Of a stretch of DNA of 64,000 nt, positions 1 to 8,522 are shown piece by piece. The notes beneath the pieces are model-generated. The model had not been told where the DNA came from, searched no databases, and saw only the letters and a program-made list of their open reading frames with translations. How positions within the stretch are numbered: position 1 is the first letter of the stretch; each line of letters opens with the position of its first letter. The position numbers were made by a program, and so were the translations under genes. The stretch is from DASQEH01 sp038237745. Its GTDB lineage: Bacteria; Actinomycetota; Actinomycetes; Propionibacteriales; Nocardioidaceae. The stretch is from contig JBBRYJ010000012.1 of NCBI GenBank assembly GCA_038237745.1, positions 17,546 to 81,545 on the forward strand, written 5' to 3'.

Positions 1-1509
1 CCACGGCGGGTCGCGGCGGTCGAGCCGGTGCTGCTTCGCGCGGACGGCGAGTCCGGTCACCAGCTCCGCCGCGTCGTCGACGCCACGGTGGCTCGCCACC
101 CACCGTTGGCTGCCCTTCGGGAGGTCGAGCAAGACGGTCGCGAGGCCGAGCCACCGCTGAAGCGGCCCCTGCCGTGCCGACACGCTCTGCACGCGCGCAT
201 AGGGCACGTAAGCCGTCGAGCGCCGCCATCTACCCGCCCTGGAGACTGCTCCCGCCTCCAAGAGCGCCACGCCGAGGAAGCGCCATCCGAGCGGGTCGAC
301 CCGCCGGGCTCCCGCCCCGGCCGCGACGTACGGCGGCGAGTCGAGCCGCGCACCGGTCACCGCCGCGACCAGGTCGAGCGCCTGGGCCCTACTCGCGACC
401 GGTATGAGGGAGGCGCCGGCCTCGAAGTCTGAGCTGCCTCCGGCGATGTCCATCTTGACCCGTGCCCACCCGAACTTCCTCCACAGGAACGGCTCGACCA
501 GTCGGACTGCCTGGATCCGGTCGAAGTCCACAGTCCGGTTGACGGTCGAGGTGAGCCCCGAGGTGATACGCACTCCCGTGGCCGTGCGGTACAGCGCGAA
601 GTCGGCGTCGCGCATCATCGACACCACCTGCCGGCGAAGCTGGGCGGCGATGGCGATCGATACCGGGATGATGCCGGAAACCGCTGCGAGAACCGCCTCC
701 CAGCCCATCCAGACGGCCGCGACCACCAGAGCAGCGACCCACACCACGAAGACGACCCAGGCACTCACGCCGTCGAGGAGGTTGGACTTGATCACCTGTT
801 CGGTCGTGACCCGGGCGACCAGAATGTCCGGCTCCGGTGCCGTTGGTGAAGGCCCCTCGAGGTCGGCTCCTTCGCCGCCCACTCCCTGCCGCGTCGGCCT
901 TCCGCTCATGTGCCGCAGGATTTCCTCGCGCAGGTTCATGGCCTCCTGGAGCGGCAGGTACGCGAGATCGACCGACGCCTCGTCTCCAGCGGCCATGTCG
1001 AGCCGCACGGCTGCGAGACCGAGCAGCCGCGGGACCAGGGGCCGGTTGATGTCCACCGACTGCACGCGCAACAACCGCACCTTGCTCCGCTGTTTGGCCA
1101 GCACCCCCCGGTTGAAGAGCAGCGTGCCCGGACCGGCCACGTCGTCGACGATCGCGAAGCCGGTCGCCCGCCACGACAACCACGCACCGAAGACGATCAC
1201 CACCACCACTGAAAGGGTGACTGCGGCCGCCTTGGCGACGAGCGACAGCTGGAGGTCGCCGTGCAAGGCGCGCAATACCCACAGCAGCCGGTTCAGGTCG
1301 TCCCGGAAGATGCTGAGGCCGACTGCTGACGCGCCCCCGACCAGCCGCCAGGACCGGAGGAACGGTGTGAGCGGGTGCAGGCGGCGCATCAGTGGCGCAG
1401 CGGCCCTGTCGGGCGAGCCGCCGTCGGCTGCCTCGTGGTCGACAGTCGTCGCCTGAGAAGCAGTCGCCTCGTCCGGAGCCCGCGCGTTGTCGGTTCCGGC
1501 AGAGGTCAT
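1..1509 (-). CDS. PH-like (bPH2) domain membrane protein, YdbT-like, C-terminus outside window
   Basis: The frame is open from an ATG at 1509 down to base 1, giving about 503 residues with the C-terminal end missing. It reads as three bacterial PH-like domains (PF03703), roughly residues 115-200, 300-385 and 410-490. Hydrophobic stretches precede the first two (about 91-113, and a pair at 245-290). This is the layout of Bacillus YdbT. The first 40 residues are acidic and low-complexity. The ATG overlaps the stop of the upstream YdbS-like gene by 4 bases (ATGA), so the two are probably translated together and act together in the membrane. In B. subtilis the sigma-W-controlled ydbST pair helps resist antimicrobial peptides made by relatives. 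Whether that holds here is unknown. Confidence 0.85.
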   Translation of the reverse strand, partial: MTSAGTDNARAPDEATASQATTVDHEAADGGSPDRAAAPLMRRLHPLTPFLRSWRLVGGASAVGLSIFRDDLNRLLWVLRALHGDLQLSLVAKAAAVTLSVVVVIVFGAWLSWRATGFAIVDDVAGPGTLLFNRGVLAKQRSKVRLLRVQSVDINRPLVPRLLGLAAVRLDMAAGDEASVDLAYLPLQEAMNLREEILRHMSGRPTRQGVGGEGADLEGPSPTAPEPDILVARVTTEQVIKSNLLDGVSAWVVFVVWVAALVVAAVWMGWEAVLAAVSGIIPVSIAIAAQLRRQVVSMMRDADFALYRTATGVRITSGLTSTVNRTVDFDRIQAVRLVEPFLWRKFGWARVKMDIAGGSSDFEAGASLIPVASRAQALDLVAAVTGARLDSPPYVAAGAGARRVDPLGWRFLGVALLEAGAVSRAGRWRRSTAYVPYARVQSVSARQGPLQRWLGLATVLLDLPKGSQRWVASHRGVDDAAELVTGLAVRAKQHRLDRRDPPW

Positions 1510-2024
1510 AGCCCCGCCGTCAGGGCTTCGCCCCGGGCGGCGAGCCGGTCTCGCAGCGCCTGGGCGACTTCGACCGGCAGGCCGGGGATCTCTGCGTCGG
1601 TGTCGGCGGATGCCGTCACCAGGGTCACGGTGGCGATGCCCAGGCGATGGGCGACCGGGTTCGAGCGCACCTGGATGACCTGCATCCGGCCATAGGGGAC
1701 GACGGTCAGCTTGCGGCTGAGCCGACCGTGGCACACCAGGAGGTCCTGCTCCCGCTCGGCGTACCTCCATGACATCGTCGTCCGCGGCACGACAACGAAC
1801 CAGAGCAGCAGGCACGGCGCCGCGATAGCCCCAGCGGCCAGCGCGAACGGCCACCAGGCGGCAGCCCCGTTCAGGTCGAGGACGATGCCGACCGCGACGA
1901 GGCCGAGCGCCACCGTGGCGAGCACGACGAGCGGGATGCGCCGTTCGGTGATGAGCTTGGGAGACACCGTGTGCCAGTCGAGCCCAGCCTCCAGGAACAA
2001 GGGGTCAGGCGAGAGGTCCTTCAC
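1506..2024 (-). CDS. PH-like (bPH2) domain membrane protein, YdbS-like
   Basis: A 172-residue protein starting at GTG 2024 (VKDLSPDPLFLEAG). It has two hydrophobic helices (about 30-50 and 55-78) followed by one bPH2 domain (about 80-160), the compact layout of YdbS. The open frame continues upstream to 2141 but would then overlap uppS, so the GTG 28 bases after the uppS stop is preferred. It overlaps the downstream three-domain YdbT-like gene by ATGA. The pair sits in the cytoplasmic membrane with the PH-like domains probably inside. No catalytic residues are expected. The function is inferred only from family and pairing. Confidence 0.85.
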   Translation of the reverse strand: MKDLSPDPLFLEAGLDWHTVSPKLITERRIPLVVLATVALGLVAVGIVLDLNGAAAWWPFALAAGAIAAPCLLLWFVVVPRTTMSWRYAEREQDLLVCHGRLSRKLTVVPYGRMQVIQVRSNPVAHRLGIATVTLVTASADTDAEIPGLPVEVAQALRDRLAARGEALTAGL

Positions 2025-2052
2025 CGTGCAAGCGTAACGACCGAGGGCGCGC

Positions 2053-2793
2053 TCACGCCTGACCGTAGCGCCGGTCGCGTCGAGCGTAGATATCGATCGC
2101 CTCGAACACGGTGCGCCGGTCGACGTCGGGCCACAGCACATTCATGAACACCATCTCGGCGTACGCCGACTGCCACAGCATGAAGTTGCTGAAGCGCTGC
2201 TCCCCGGAGGTGCGCAGGACCATGTCGACGTCTGGCAGCTCTGGCACGTACAGCGCCTTGGCGAACGCGCGCTCGTCGATCTTGTCGGCTCTGATACGTC
2301 CGGCTGCTGCGTCGAGTGCGAGTCTCCTTGCTGCATCGGCCAGCTCCGCGCGGCCGCCGTAGTTGACGCACATCGTGAGTGTCAAGGTGGTGTTGTCGCG
2401 AGTCAGTTCCTCGGCGATCTCTAGCTCCTTGATGACCGAGGCCCAGAGCTTCGGACGGCGCCCGGCCCACCTCACCCGCACGCCCATCTCGTGCATCTCG
2501 TCACGTCGTCGCCGGATCACGTCGCGGTTGAACCCCATGAGGAAACGCACCTCGTCGGGAGTTCGGCGCCAGTTCTCGGTCGAGAATGCGTAGGCGGATA
2601 TGCACGAGACGCCGGCCTCGATGCAGCCCTTCACCACGTCGAGCAGGGCGGCCTCCCCCATTTCGTGCCCGGCTGTCCGCGGCAGACCCCGCTGCCCCGC
2701 CCACCGACCGTTGCCGTCCATGATGACGGCGATATGTCTCGGCACGAGCTCGCGGGGGACGGCGGGCGGGGAGCTGAACGGCTCGTCGGACAC
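2053..2793 (-). CDS. uppS: Polyprenyl diphosphate synthase (cis-isoprenyl transferase)
   Basis: A 246-residue cis-prenyltransferase that adds isopentenyl units to an allylic diphosphate. It makes the undecaprenyl or decaprenyl carrier lipid for peptidoglycan and other wall polymers. The signature HIAVIMDGNGRWA lies at about residues 20-32 with the catalytic Asp, followed by the GH(E)xG region, the SxxNWxR segment (FSTENWRRTPDEV) and the C-terminal RTSGEQRFSNFMLWQ and ELPDVDM motifs. The start is GTG 2793, 3 bases after the recO stop. Mycobacteria have the same recO-uppS order, where Rv2361c makes decaprenyl diphosphate. Chain length cannot be read here. The lipid would also serve the polysaccharide operon that follows. 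Confidence 0.95.
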   Translation of the reverse strand: MSDEPFSSPPAVPRELVPRHIAVIMDGNGRWAGQRGLPRTAGHEMGEAALLDVVKGCIEAGVSCISAYAFSTENWRRTPDEVRFLMGFNRDVIRRRRDEMHEMGVRVRWAGRRPKLWASVIKELEIAEELTRDNTTLTLTMCVNYGGRAELADAARRLALDAAAGRIRADKIDERAFAKALYVPELPDVDMVLRTSGEQRFSNFMLWQSAYAEMVFMNVLWPDVDRRTVFEAIDIYARRDRRYGQA

Positions 2794-2796
2794 GCC

Positions 2797-3534
2797 TCAG
2801 CGCTCGACGTGCACGAGCGAGCGAAGGCTCCGCTCCAGGTGCCACTGGAGGTACGCCGCGACGATCCCGCTGGCCGGCTTGCGGTAGCGGTGGTCGACTG
2901 CCTCGGCGGTCAGCCAGTCCCCACCCAGCAGCGCTCCGAGCAACACCACCGTCTCTGGCGAGGGGTTCGCGGCTCCTGGGAGACGGCAGCTGCCGCACAG
3001 CATGCCGCCGGCACCGGCGCTGAAGCTGCGGTGCGGACCGGCAGCGCCACAGCGGGCGCATTCCTCGAACGTGGGTGCGTAGCCGGCGATAGCGAGCGAG
3101 CGGAGCAGGAACGAGTCGAGCACGAGGGTCGCGTCGCGGTCGCCGGCCGCAAGGACTTTTAGGGCGCCGACGAGGAGCAGGTACTGCTGGAGCGCCGGTT
3201 CCATCTCCTCGGCGACGAGTCTCTCCGCCATCTCGAGCATGGCCGTTCCTGCTGTGTAACGGGCGTAGTCGTTGGCGATGGCCTCGCCGAACGGGGAGAG
3301 GGTCTCGGCCTGGGTCACGATCTCCAGAGTGCGGCCTGGTGCGAACTGGACGTCGACGTGCATGAAGGGCTCGAGGCGCGAGCCGAACTTGGATGTCGTG
3401 CGGCGTACGCCCTTGCCGACCGCCCGGACGCGGCCGGTGTTCCGCGTGAGGAACGTGATGATCCGGTCTGCCTCGCCCAGCTTCTGGGTGCGCAGCACGA
3501 CGGCTTCGTCGCGGTAGAGGTGCACCGGGTCCAT
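2797..3534 (-). CDS. recO: DNA repair protein RecO
   Basis: RecO mediates RecF-pathway loading of RecA onto SSB-coated DNA and anneals complementary strands. The N-terminal OB fold begins LYRDEAVVLRTQKLGEAD. The C-terminal half carries a four-cysteine zinc site (CARCG near residue 155 and CGSC about 20 residues later). Family proteins start close to the LYRDEAVVLR segment, so ATG 3534 is chosen. A GTG at 3552 would add six residues. It is the first gene of a recO-uppS pair read leftwards. Nothing recognisable lies in the roughly 180 bases between it and the sulfotransferase upstream. Confidence 0.95.
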   Translation of the reverse strand: MDPVHLYRDEAVVLRTQKLGEADRIITFLTRNTGRVRAVGKGVRRTTSKFGSRLEPFMHVDVQFAPGRTLEIVTQAETLSPFGEAIANDYARYTAGTAMLEMAERLVAEEMEPALQQYLLLVGALKVLAAGDRDATLVLDSFLLRSLAIAGYAPTFEECARCGAAGPHRSFSAGAGGMLCGSCRLPGAANPSPETVVLLGALLGGDWLTAEAVDHRYRKPASGIVAAYLQWHLERSLRSLVHVER

Positions 3535-3717
3535 TATGCCGGGAACGATCACTTCGACACGGGTTGACTAGCCGCGAGACACGTCCAATTCCCAGGGTCT
3601 CAGCAAAGCCAATGTTTACACGCATCCATGGGGCCTACGCAAGCCACCCGCTGCTCAGACCTTTACGCAGGTCACGGGCACGGATCGGACGCCTCGCCAC
3701 CCTCGGTGGGATCTCCC

Positions 3718-4629
3718 CTAGGGAGTCCGTAACCAGCCAGCCAAGTCGCGGCTGATGAGGCTCTCTAGCCTACCTACATCGCCACGATACGAATCCGTCA
3801 GTTCTTCTCGAATCTCTCGGGCCATCGGCTGCACAGGCTGGAGCGCGTTCCCTTGGGCATGAGACCGAACCATCTCGTACGCCTTTGGAGACACACGCTT
3901 CCCTGCTCGTCGGAGCATCGTAACGCCTGAGCTCTGAGCAATTCCTCTAGTTAGACTCGACCGCCAAACCCGCCCGCCCTCGTTATCGCGAGCGCCCACG
4001 ACATCAGCCGCGTGCTCCAGATCCAAGAAATTGAGCATGGCTGCAAGACAAGAGTCGGGCCTGGAGACGTAATCATCGAAAGTCACCACATGGACTCTTC
4101 TGAACGCAGCCAAATAAGCCTCGACCTGTGAAGCGTACATCCCGAGTTGACGATACAGCATAGTCGGCGAACCGTAGGCAGTGCTTCTGCGCTGCCCTTC
4201 GGCCACCAAAGCAGCCTTGAACGAAAGTCGTTCCAGGCGGTTTCCTCGAGACACATCAAGCCACGCTGAATACGCTCGGTCGACAGGATTTCGCAGACTT
4301 ATAATGATTCGAGTTTCCGTGCCCAACTCCCGCAACAAATTGGGTATGGCAACTTCATGCAAGGGTAAATAAAGCACACTTGCCTCCCCACGCCACTTAT
4401 GCGTTGCCCCGGCTTGGAAGAGGTGCGAGTAGCGTCGACTGTTGTTGACACAATTCGGGACCCGTCCACGAACCACGCTTTGGACGAAAAAGTGCGGCTC
4501 CTTGTTAAATGGAACAAATATGTCCGGGTGGCGGGACAAAGCATTAGAAATACTCGTCGTCGCACACTTATGCGCCCCAACGATCAGGAAGTTCGGAAGA
4601 TGATCAGCACTCGCCACTACAGCCCCCAC
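3718..4629 (-). CDS. Sulfotransferase, last gene of the polysaccharide operon
   Basis: A 303-residue PAPS-dependent sulfotransferase. The 5'-phosphosulfate loop is FLIVGAHKCATTS near residues 14-26. The 3'-phosphate segment is RIIISLRNPVDRAYSAW near 100. The C-terminus (SRDLAGWLRTP) matches the usual end of bacterial carbohydrate sulfotransferases. The start is GTG 4629 with AGGGG about ten bases upstream. It follows the Wzy-like gene by 55 bases and ends the operon, so it probably sulfates the repeat unit or the finished chain. This gene and the two upstream are visibly richer in A and T than the flanking genes, which suggests later acquisition. The acceptor sugar is unknown. Confidence 0.85.
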   Translation of the reverse strand: MGAVVASADHLPNFLIVGAHKCATTSISNALSRHPDIFVPFNKEPHFFVQSVVRGRVPNCVNNSRRYSHLFQAGATHKWRGEASVLYLPLHEVAIPNLLRELGTETRIIISLRNPVDRAYSAWLDVSRGNRLERLSFKAALVAEGQRRSTAYGSPTMLYRQLGMYASQVEAYLAAFRRVHVVTFDDYVSRPDSCLAAMLNFLDLEHAADVVGARDNEGGRVWRSSLTRGIAQSSGVTMLRRAGKRVSPKAYEMVRSHAQGNALQPVQPMAREIREELTDSYRGDVGRLESLISRDLAGWLRTP

Positions 4630-4684
4630 TGAGACGGACCCCTAGGCAAGAGTGCCGTCGGCCAAGAGCAAGCAAGTGGCCACC

Positions 4685-6043
4685 TCACCGCATCGTCCTG
4701 GAGATCTTGGGAGCAGACGGGCGTAGACACCATAGATATAGCACCGCCGCCATGGAGAATGCCATGGTCGGCTGAACCGTGGAATTCCGCATGCAAAAAT
4801 CGACTATATACAACGCAGCAGAGGCGACAAAAATTGTGGGACCTAGGTCGACGCCTCTGGTCGGTCTCCTGGCAATTCGCCAAAGAAAACCTAAAATGAC
4901 ACAGATCAGAGCCAGCAGCCAAATTAGCCCGCTGATACCATATCGATAAACAATCATGACTGGACCGATGTGGATGTTATGTACAGTCCCCTTGTCGTTC
5001 AAATTCTGGATGATGAGTGACCGGGCTGGTATATAGGTGGCCCCGAACCCACCGCCGACCAAGAACTGGCCAGAGACCCACTGTGCGCGAGCGGTCGACT
5101 CCACATCCTTCGCCTCATCCCATCGCGCTTGCAGCGACGCGTCATCCCCGTTGCCTGTCAGAGTGGCGAAGCGGCTGGCCTGAATGTGATTGCCGAGTTG
5201 TAGAGGATGCCCCGCCACACTCGCCGCAAGTACCAACGCAATGAGAAAACAAGCCGCTGCGAGCGTGGGTTTGAGACCACGAAGCAGCAGACATACCAGG
5301 GGGCCAGCCAGTAGCCAAAGCACAACATGCGTGCGATACCCGGACGAGTACGCCAGGTAGCCGACTATACCCACGCTCACAGACCCCACAAGGAAATGGA
5401 ACGTCCGCCCACCTCGTAGGGCCAGGACCCAACACATGGTTATGAGGAGCACATCAGGTGGGTCACTGCGCGCGGCGGTCGATCCATAATAGTGTGCTAT
5501 CAGTGCAGCTGCAAACAGCAGTAGGCCCAGGACTGCCAAAACCTTCGGTGACCGTAGAAGGAGAGGTTCAGCAAAGAACGCGATGAGCAGTATGAGCGGC
5601 AGCGCCAGGGCAAAGAAGTCCCCCACAACATACTGAAAGAACCATACGGGCTGTATGGTACCCGCAAATAGGTAAAGCGCGGACATAATCATGAAGATGA
5701 GTAGAATGTTGCGCACACGCGGTGGCAACTGCAACAGTTTGAGGCCCCCGAGAATCGTTACTACCGCGGCGGCAACTACGCCAGCGAAGAATTCACGTTC
5801 ATGGGGGAGGGCTTGAACTGAGAGCGCTCCGTAAACTTGCGACGCGCCGATCATGAGAGGAATGATCAGCAGCAGTGGATGGTTGGCTCGTCCGAATCTG
5901 GGGACGGTGGGTCTGGCGAGCACATGCGTAGTATCCGACTGAGACGGCTGCTCGACCGAGGCCCTAGGATGAGCTAGGCTGAGTTTGGGAAGGAAAAGGT
6001 CTCCAACCCCTGGCTCGTTCCCCTTCACTCGCTTGGTAGTCAT
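4685..6043 (-). CDS. Polysaccharide polymerase, Wzy / O-antigen ligase-like membrane protein
   Basis: A 452-residue protein with about 55 charged, soluble residues and then some ten to twelve hydrophobic helices. A large hydrophilic loop lies near residues 265-350 and is followed by more helices. Proteins of this build next to a Wzx flippase polymerise lipid-linked repeat units on the outer face of the membrane. Primary sequence in this group is poorly conserved, so the call rests on topology and position. The start overlaps the flippase stop by 4 bases (ATGA). Base composition is lower in GC than in the chromosome around it. A ligase role is possible but less likely without a separate acceptor. 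Confidence 0.75.
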   Translation of the reverse strand: MTTKRVKGNEPGVGDLFLPKLSLAHPRASVEQPSQSDTTHVLARPTVPRFGRANHPLLLIIPLMIGASQVYGALSVQALPHEREFFAGVVAAAVVTILGGLKLLQLPPRVRNILLIFMIMSALYLFAGTIQPVWFFQYVVGDFFALALPLILLIAFFAEPLLLRSPKVLAVLGLLLFAAALIAHYYGSTAARSDPPDVLLITMCWVLALRGGRTFHFLVGSVSVGIVGYLAYSSGYRTHVVLWLLAGPLVCLLLRGLKPTLAAACFLIALVLAASVAGHPLQLGNHIQASRFATLTGNGDDASLQARWDEAKDVESTARAQWVSGQFLVGGGFGATYIPARSLIIQNLNDKGTVHNIHIGPVMIVYRYGISGLIWLLALICVILGFLWRIARRPTRGVDLGPTIFVASAALYIVDFCMRNSTVQPTMAFSMAAVLYLWCLRPSAPKISRTMR

Positions 6044-7404
6044 GGCGTCACTAAATCAGGTCGCCCAGCCATGGCGTCACCGTCGGCATTCAACTGGATG
6101 TCCTTGGCCCCTAGCGTTCTGAGCGCTACGTGTGCAGTAACCCCCGCGAGCCCCGCAGAAGCTATCGACATTGCCCAAACTGCTCCTTCCGGCCCCCCCG
6201 CGAGCGTTCCGAGCAACGCACCGATCACCGTGATGATTCCGAACGCCGAACGGAGGTAGAACATCTCCCTCGCTGCCTCAAGAATTCGCAATAGAATCCA
6301 ATAGCCACCGCTCGAGGCGACCGCCGCACTGAAGAAAGCCATGGGAATGATCAACGCGCGGGCGGTATCCCAGTTCGACTTAAGTAGAAAATGGCCGACA
6401 TGATCGGGAAGTAAAAGCATTCCTAGACCGGCGAGAATCATCATAAGGCACATGGCACCCGAAAAGAAAGCTGCATATCGACGTAGTGAACTCGGGCTCT
6501 CGCGTCGGAGTCTTGCCCCCTCTGGGATAGCGATAACGTTGAATCCTGTCTGTACGGTCGTCAACGCGGCGAACAAGGACCTTGCGGCACCTATGGCTCC
6601 CACTGCGGCTAAGCCACTGACTGCACCGACTACGGCTAAGGCTATTTGCTGGGAACCCCTTTGGGCGATGTAGTCGCCAGCGAAGCCGAGAGAAATGTCA
6701 CGGTGCTTACCGAACCAAACAGCGGCGAGATCCAGGCGGGGTAAGACCCTTGCTTGAAACGAGCCCGCAATGGCAGATGCGGTTGCTGAAGACCCCCAAA
6801 TCAGGATCATCGCCGTCAGGCTAGGGGAGAAGAAGCTGAAGATGGCTGCGTAACCGACTGTTTGGACAATGAGCCAAGCAGAATCGTTGATACACGCGGA
6901 CAACGGCCGGCGCTCCGCAAAGAAGATGTATCGCCAAGCGTCCTGAGTGAGAAGTCCTGGCAGTGTCAAGCCAAGAGGAACGAGGGCATAACTCAGGGGG
7001 CCCCCGATCAGGATGCCGGCCACGACCAAAACCGTGCCAACGATGAATCCTAGGGTGCAGGCTAGTCCAACCGCAGACGCGGAAGATTGCCGCCAGACGG
7101 CTGCATTGTTGGGCGAGCAGCGAACCAGCAGAGGTTCAATCGCCAGTCCGCGGGAGATTACAATTGCCAAAAAGTAGACAGTGTAGGCAATGCTAAAGGC
7201 GCCAACCTGACGTATGTCGAAGGTCCTTGCAACAAGTAGTAGGAGAATGAAGTTGGTAACGCTGGACAAGACTTGGTCAGCCAGGGATGCCAAGGCGAGG
7301 GCCGCTGGTCGCGGCGCCTTCCCGTCACGGCGGACGCCGGACACAGGCGGTGGTATAGGCGTTTGTGAGGCCGCGTTTGAGTGCGCGCTGTGAGGACTCT
7401 TCAC
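6040..7404 (-). CDS. Oligosaccharide flippase, Wzx-like (MATE/MVF fold)
   Basis: About 454 residues with twelve or more hydrophobic helices and few charges, the form of Wzx proteins that move undecaprenyl-linked repeat units across the membrane. The best start is GTG 7404. It overlaps the upstream epimerase stop by GTGA, has GGAGAGG just ahead, and matches the 4-base overlaps throughout this operon. A GTG at 7428 would overlap by 28 bases. The first 40 residues are proline- and serine-rich and probably cytosolic. With the Wzy-like gene downstream this gives a Wzx/Wzy export route. The transported glycan is inferred to contain FucNAc from the neighbours. Confidence 0.85.
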   Translation of the reverse strand: MKSPHSAHSNAASQTPIPPPVSGVRRDGKAPRPAALALASLADQVLSSVTNFILLLLVARTFDIRQVGAFSIAYTVYFLAIVISRGLAIEPLLVRCSPNNAAVWRQSSASAVGLACTLGFIVGTVLVVAGILIGGPLSYALVPLGLTLPGLLTQDAWRYIFFAERRPLSACINDSAWLIVQTVGYAAIFSFFSPSLTAMILIWGSSATASAIAGSFQARVLPRLDLAAVWFGKHRDISLGFAGDYIAQRGSQQIALAVVGAVSGLAAVGAIGAARSLFAALTTVQTGFNVIAIPEGARLRRESPSSLRRYAAFFSGAMCLMMILAGLGMLLLPDHVGHFLLKSNWDTARALIIPMAFFSAAVASSGGYWILLRILEAAREMFYLRSAFGIITVIGALLGTLAGGPEGAVWAMSIASAGLAGVTAHVALRTLGAKDIQLNADGDAMAGRPDLVTP

Positions 7405-8522
7405 TTCCCTCTCCGGAGCCCAGTCCACTGTGCGTGCCGGCCGACCGTCGAGGCGATGAACCGGACGACGCGTCTGCTCGTATCGTCGATTTCATAACCG
7501 GCCGGAAGGCTCGACGAGGACTGACGGTCCTCGATGGCCAGCCGCACGGTCCGTACTACGTCTCCCTGGCTTAGTCCGGCCATCATGATGGAGCCCGCGT
7601 CCAGCGCCTCGGGGCGCTCGATAGAGTCGCGCAATGTGACCGCCGGGAAACCCAGGATCGAGCACTCCTCCGCAATCGTCCCCGAGTCCGACAGCACACA
7701 CGCCGCCTGCATCTGCAGGTGGTTGTAGTCGTGGAAGCCGAACGGCTCGTGGAAGTGCAGGCCTTCGGGAGTGTCCCAGTCAGCCAGGCGCTCCAGTCGC
7801 TTGCGGGTTCGCGGATGCGTCGAGATGAGGATCGGCAGCTGCGACTCGTCCCGCACACCTTCCAAGCAACGGAGCAGCATCTGCAACCTGTCCGCGCTGT
7901 CGACGTTTTCCTCCCGGTGCGCGCTGACCAGGAAGAACTTGCCGGGTCGCAGTCCGAGTCGAAACATCACGTCAGACGCGTCGATCTGAGCTCTGTAGTG
8001 TTCGAGCACTTCACGCATGGGTGACCCAGTGAGCATGATCCGTCGGGGATGAATTCCCTCGCTCAGTAGGTTTCGTCGAGCATGCTCCGTGTAGACGAGG
8101 TTGAAGTCGGCAACGTGGTCGACCAGCCGGCGGTTGGTCTCCTCAGGCACGTTCTCGTCGAAGCAGCGGTTGCCCGCCTCCATGTGGTAAACGGGTATAC
8201 GCATCCGCTTGGCGATCACCGCAGCGATCGAGCTGTTGGTGTCTCCGAGAATGAGGACGGCGTCGGGTCGCTCCTCCAGCAGAACCTGCTCGGTCTTGAT
8301 GAGCGTTTCGCCCAGCACTGTCCCGAGAGACGACGTGTCGACGCTGAGGAGATGGTTCGGCGGCCGGAGCCCGAGGTCGTCGAAGAACACCTGGTTGAGT
8401 GCATAGTCGTAGTTCTGCCCCGTGTGCACGAGCACGTGGTCGACGGTCTCGTCCAGCCGAGCGATGACCCTGGATAGTCGGATGATCTCGGGACGGGTGC
8501 CGACGATCGTCATTACCTTCAT
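7401..8522 (-). CDS. wecB: UDP-HexNAc 2-epimerase, non-hydrolysing (CapG/WbjD/WecB type)
   Basis: A 373-residue non-hydrolysing UDP-N-acetylhexosamine 2-epimerase. It begins MKVMTIVGTRPEIIRLSRVI. Family motifs include HTGQNYDY, GDTNSS, HMEAGNRCFDENVPEETNR, SAHREENVD and the late SDSGTIAEECSILGFPAVTLR. Placed directly after CapE and CapF homologues, it most likely performs the last step to UDP-N-acetyl-L-fucosamine (C2 epimerisation, CapG/WbjD). The RCFDENVPEE segment resembles that subgroup more than the UDP-ManNAc-forming WecB, but this is inference. The ATG at 8522 overlaps the upstream stop by ATGA. Confidence 0.9.
   Translation of the reverse strand: MKVMTIVGTRPEIIRLSRVIARLDETVDHVLVHTGQNYDYALNQVFFDDLGLRPPNHLLSVDTSSLGTVLGETLIKTEQVLLEERPDAVLILGDTNSSIAAVIAKRMRIPVYHMEAGNRCFDENVPEETNRRLVDHVADFNLVYTEHARRNLLSEGIHPRRIMLTGSPMREVLEHYRAQIDASDVMFRLGLRPGKFFLVSAHREENVDSADRLQMLLRCLEGVRDESQLPILISTHPRTRKRLERLADWDTPEGLHFHEPFGFHDYNHLQMQAACVLSDSGTIAEECSILGFPAVTLRDSIERPEALDAGSIMMAGLSQGDVVRTVRLAIEDRQSSSSLPAGYEIDDTSRRVVRFIASTVGRHAQWTGLRRGK

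Noticed and set aside
2021..2141. Longer start of the YdbS-like gene
   Set aside because: It would overlap uppS by about 90 bases, and the added residues do not match the family.
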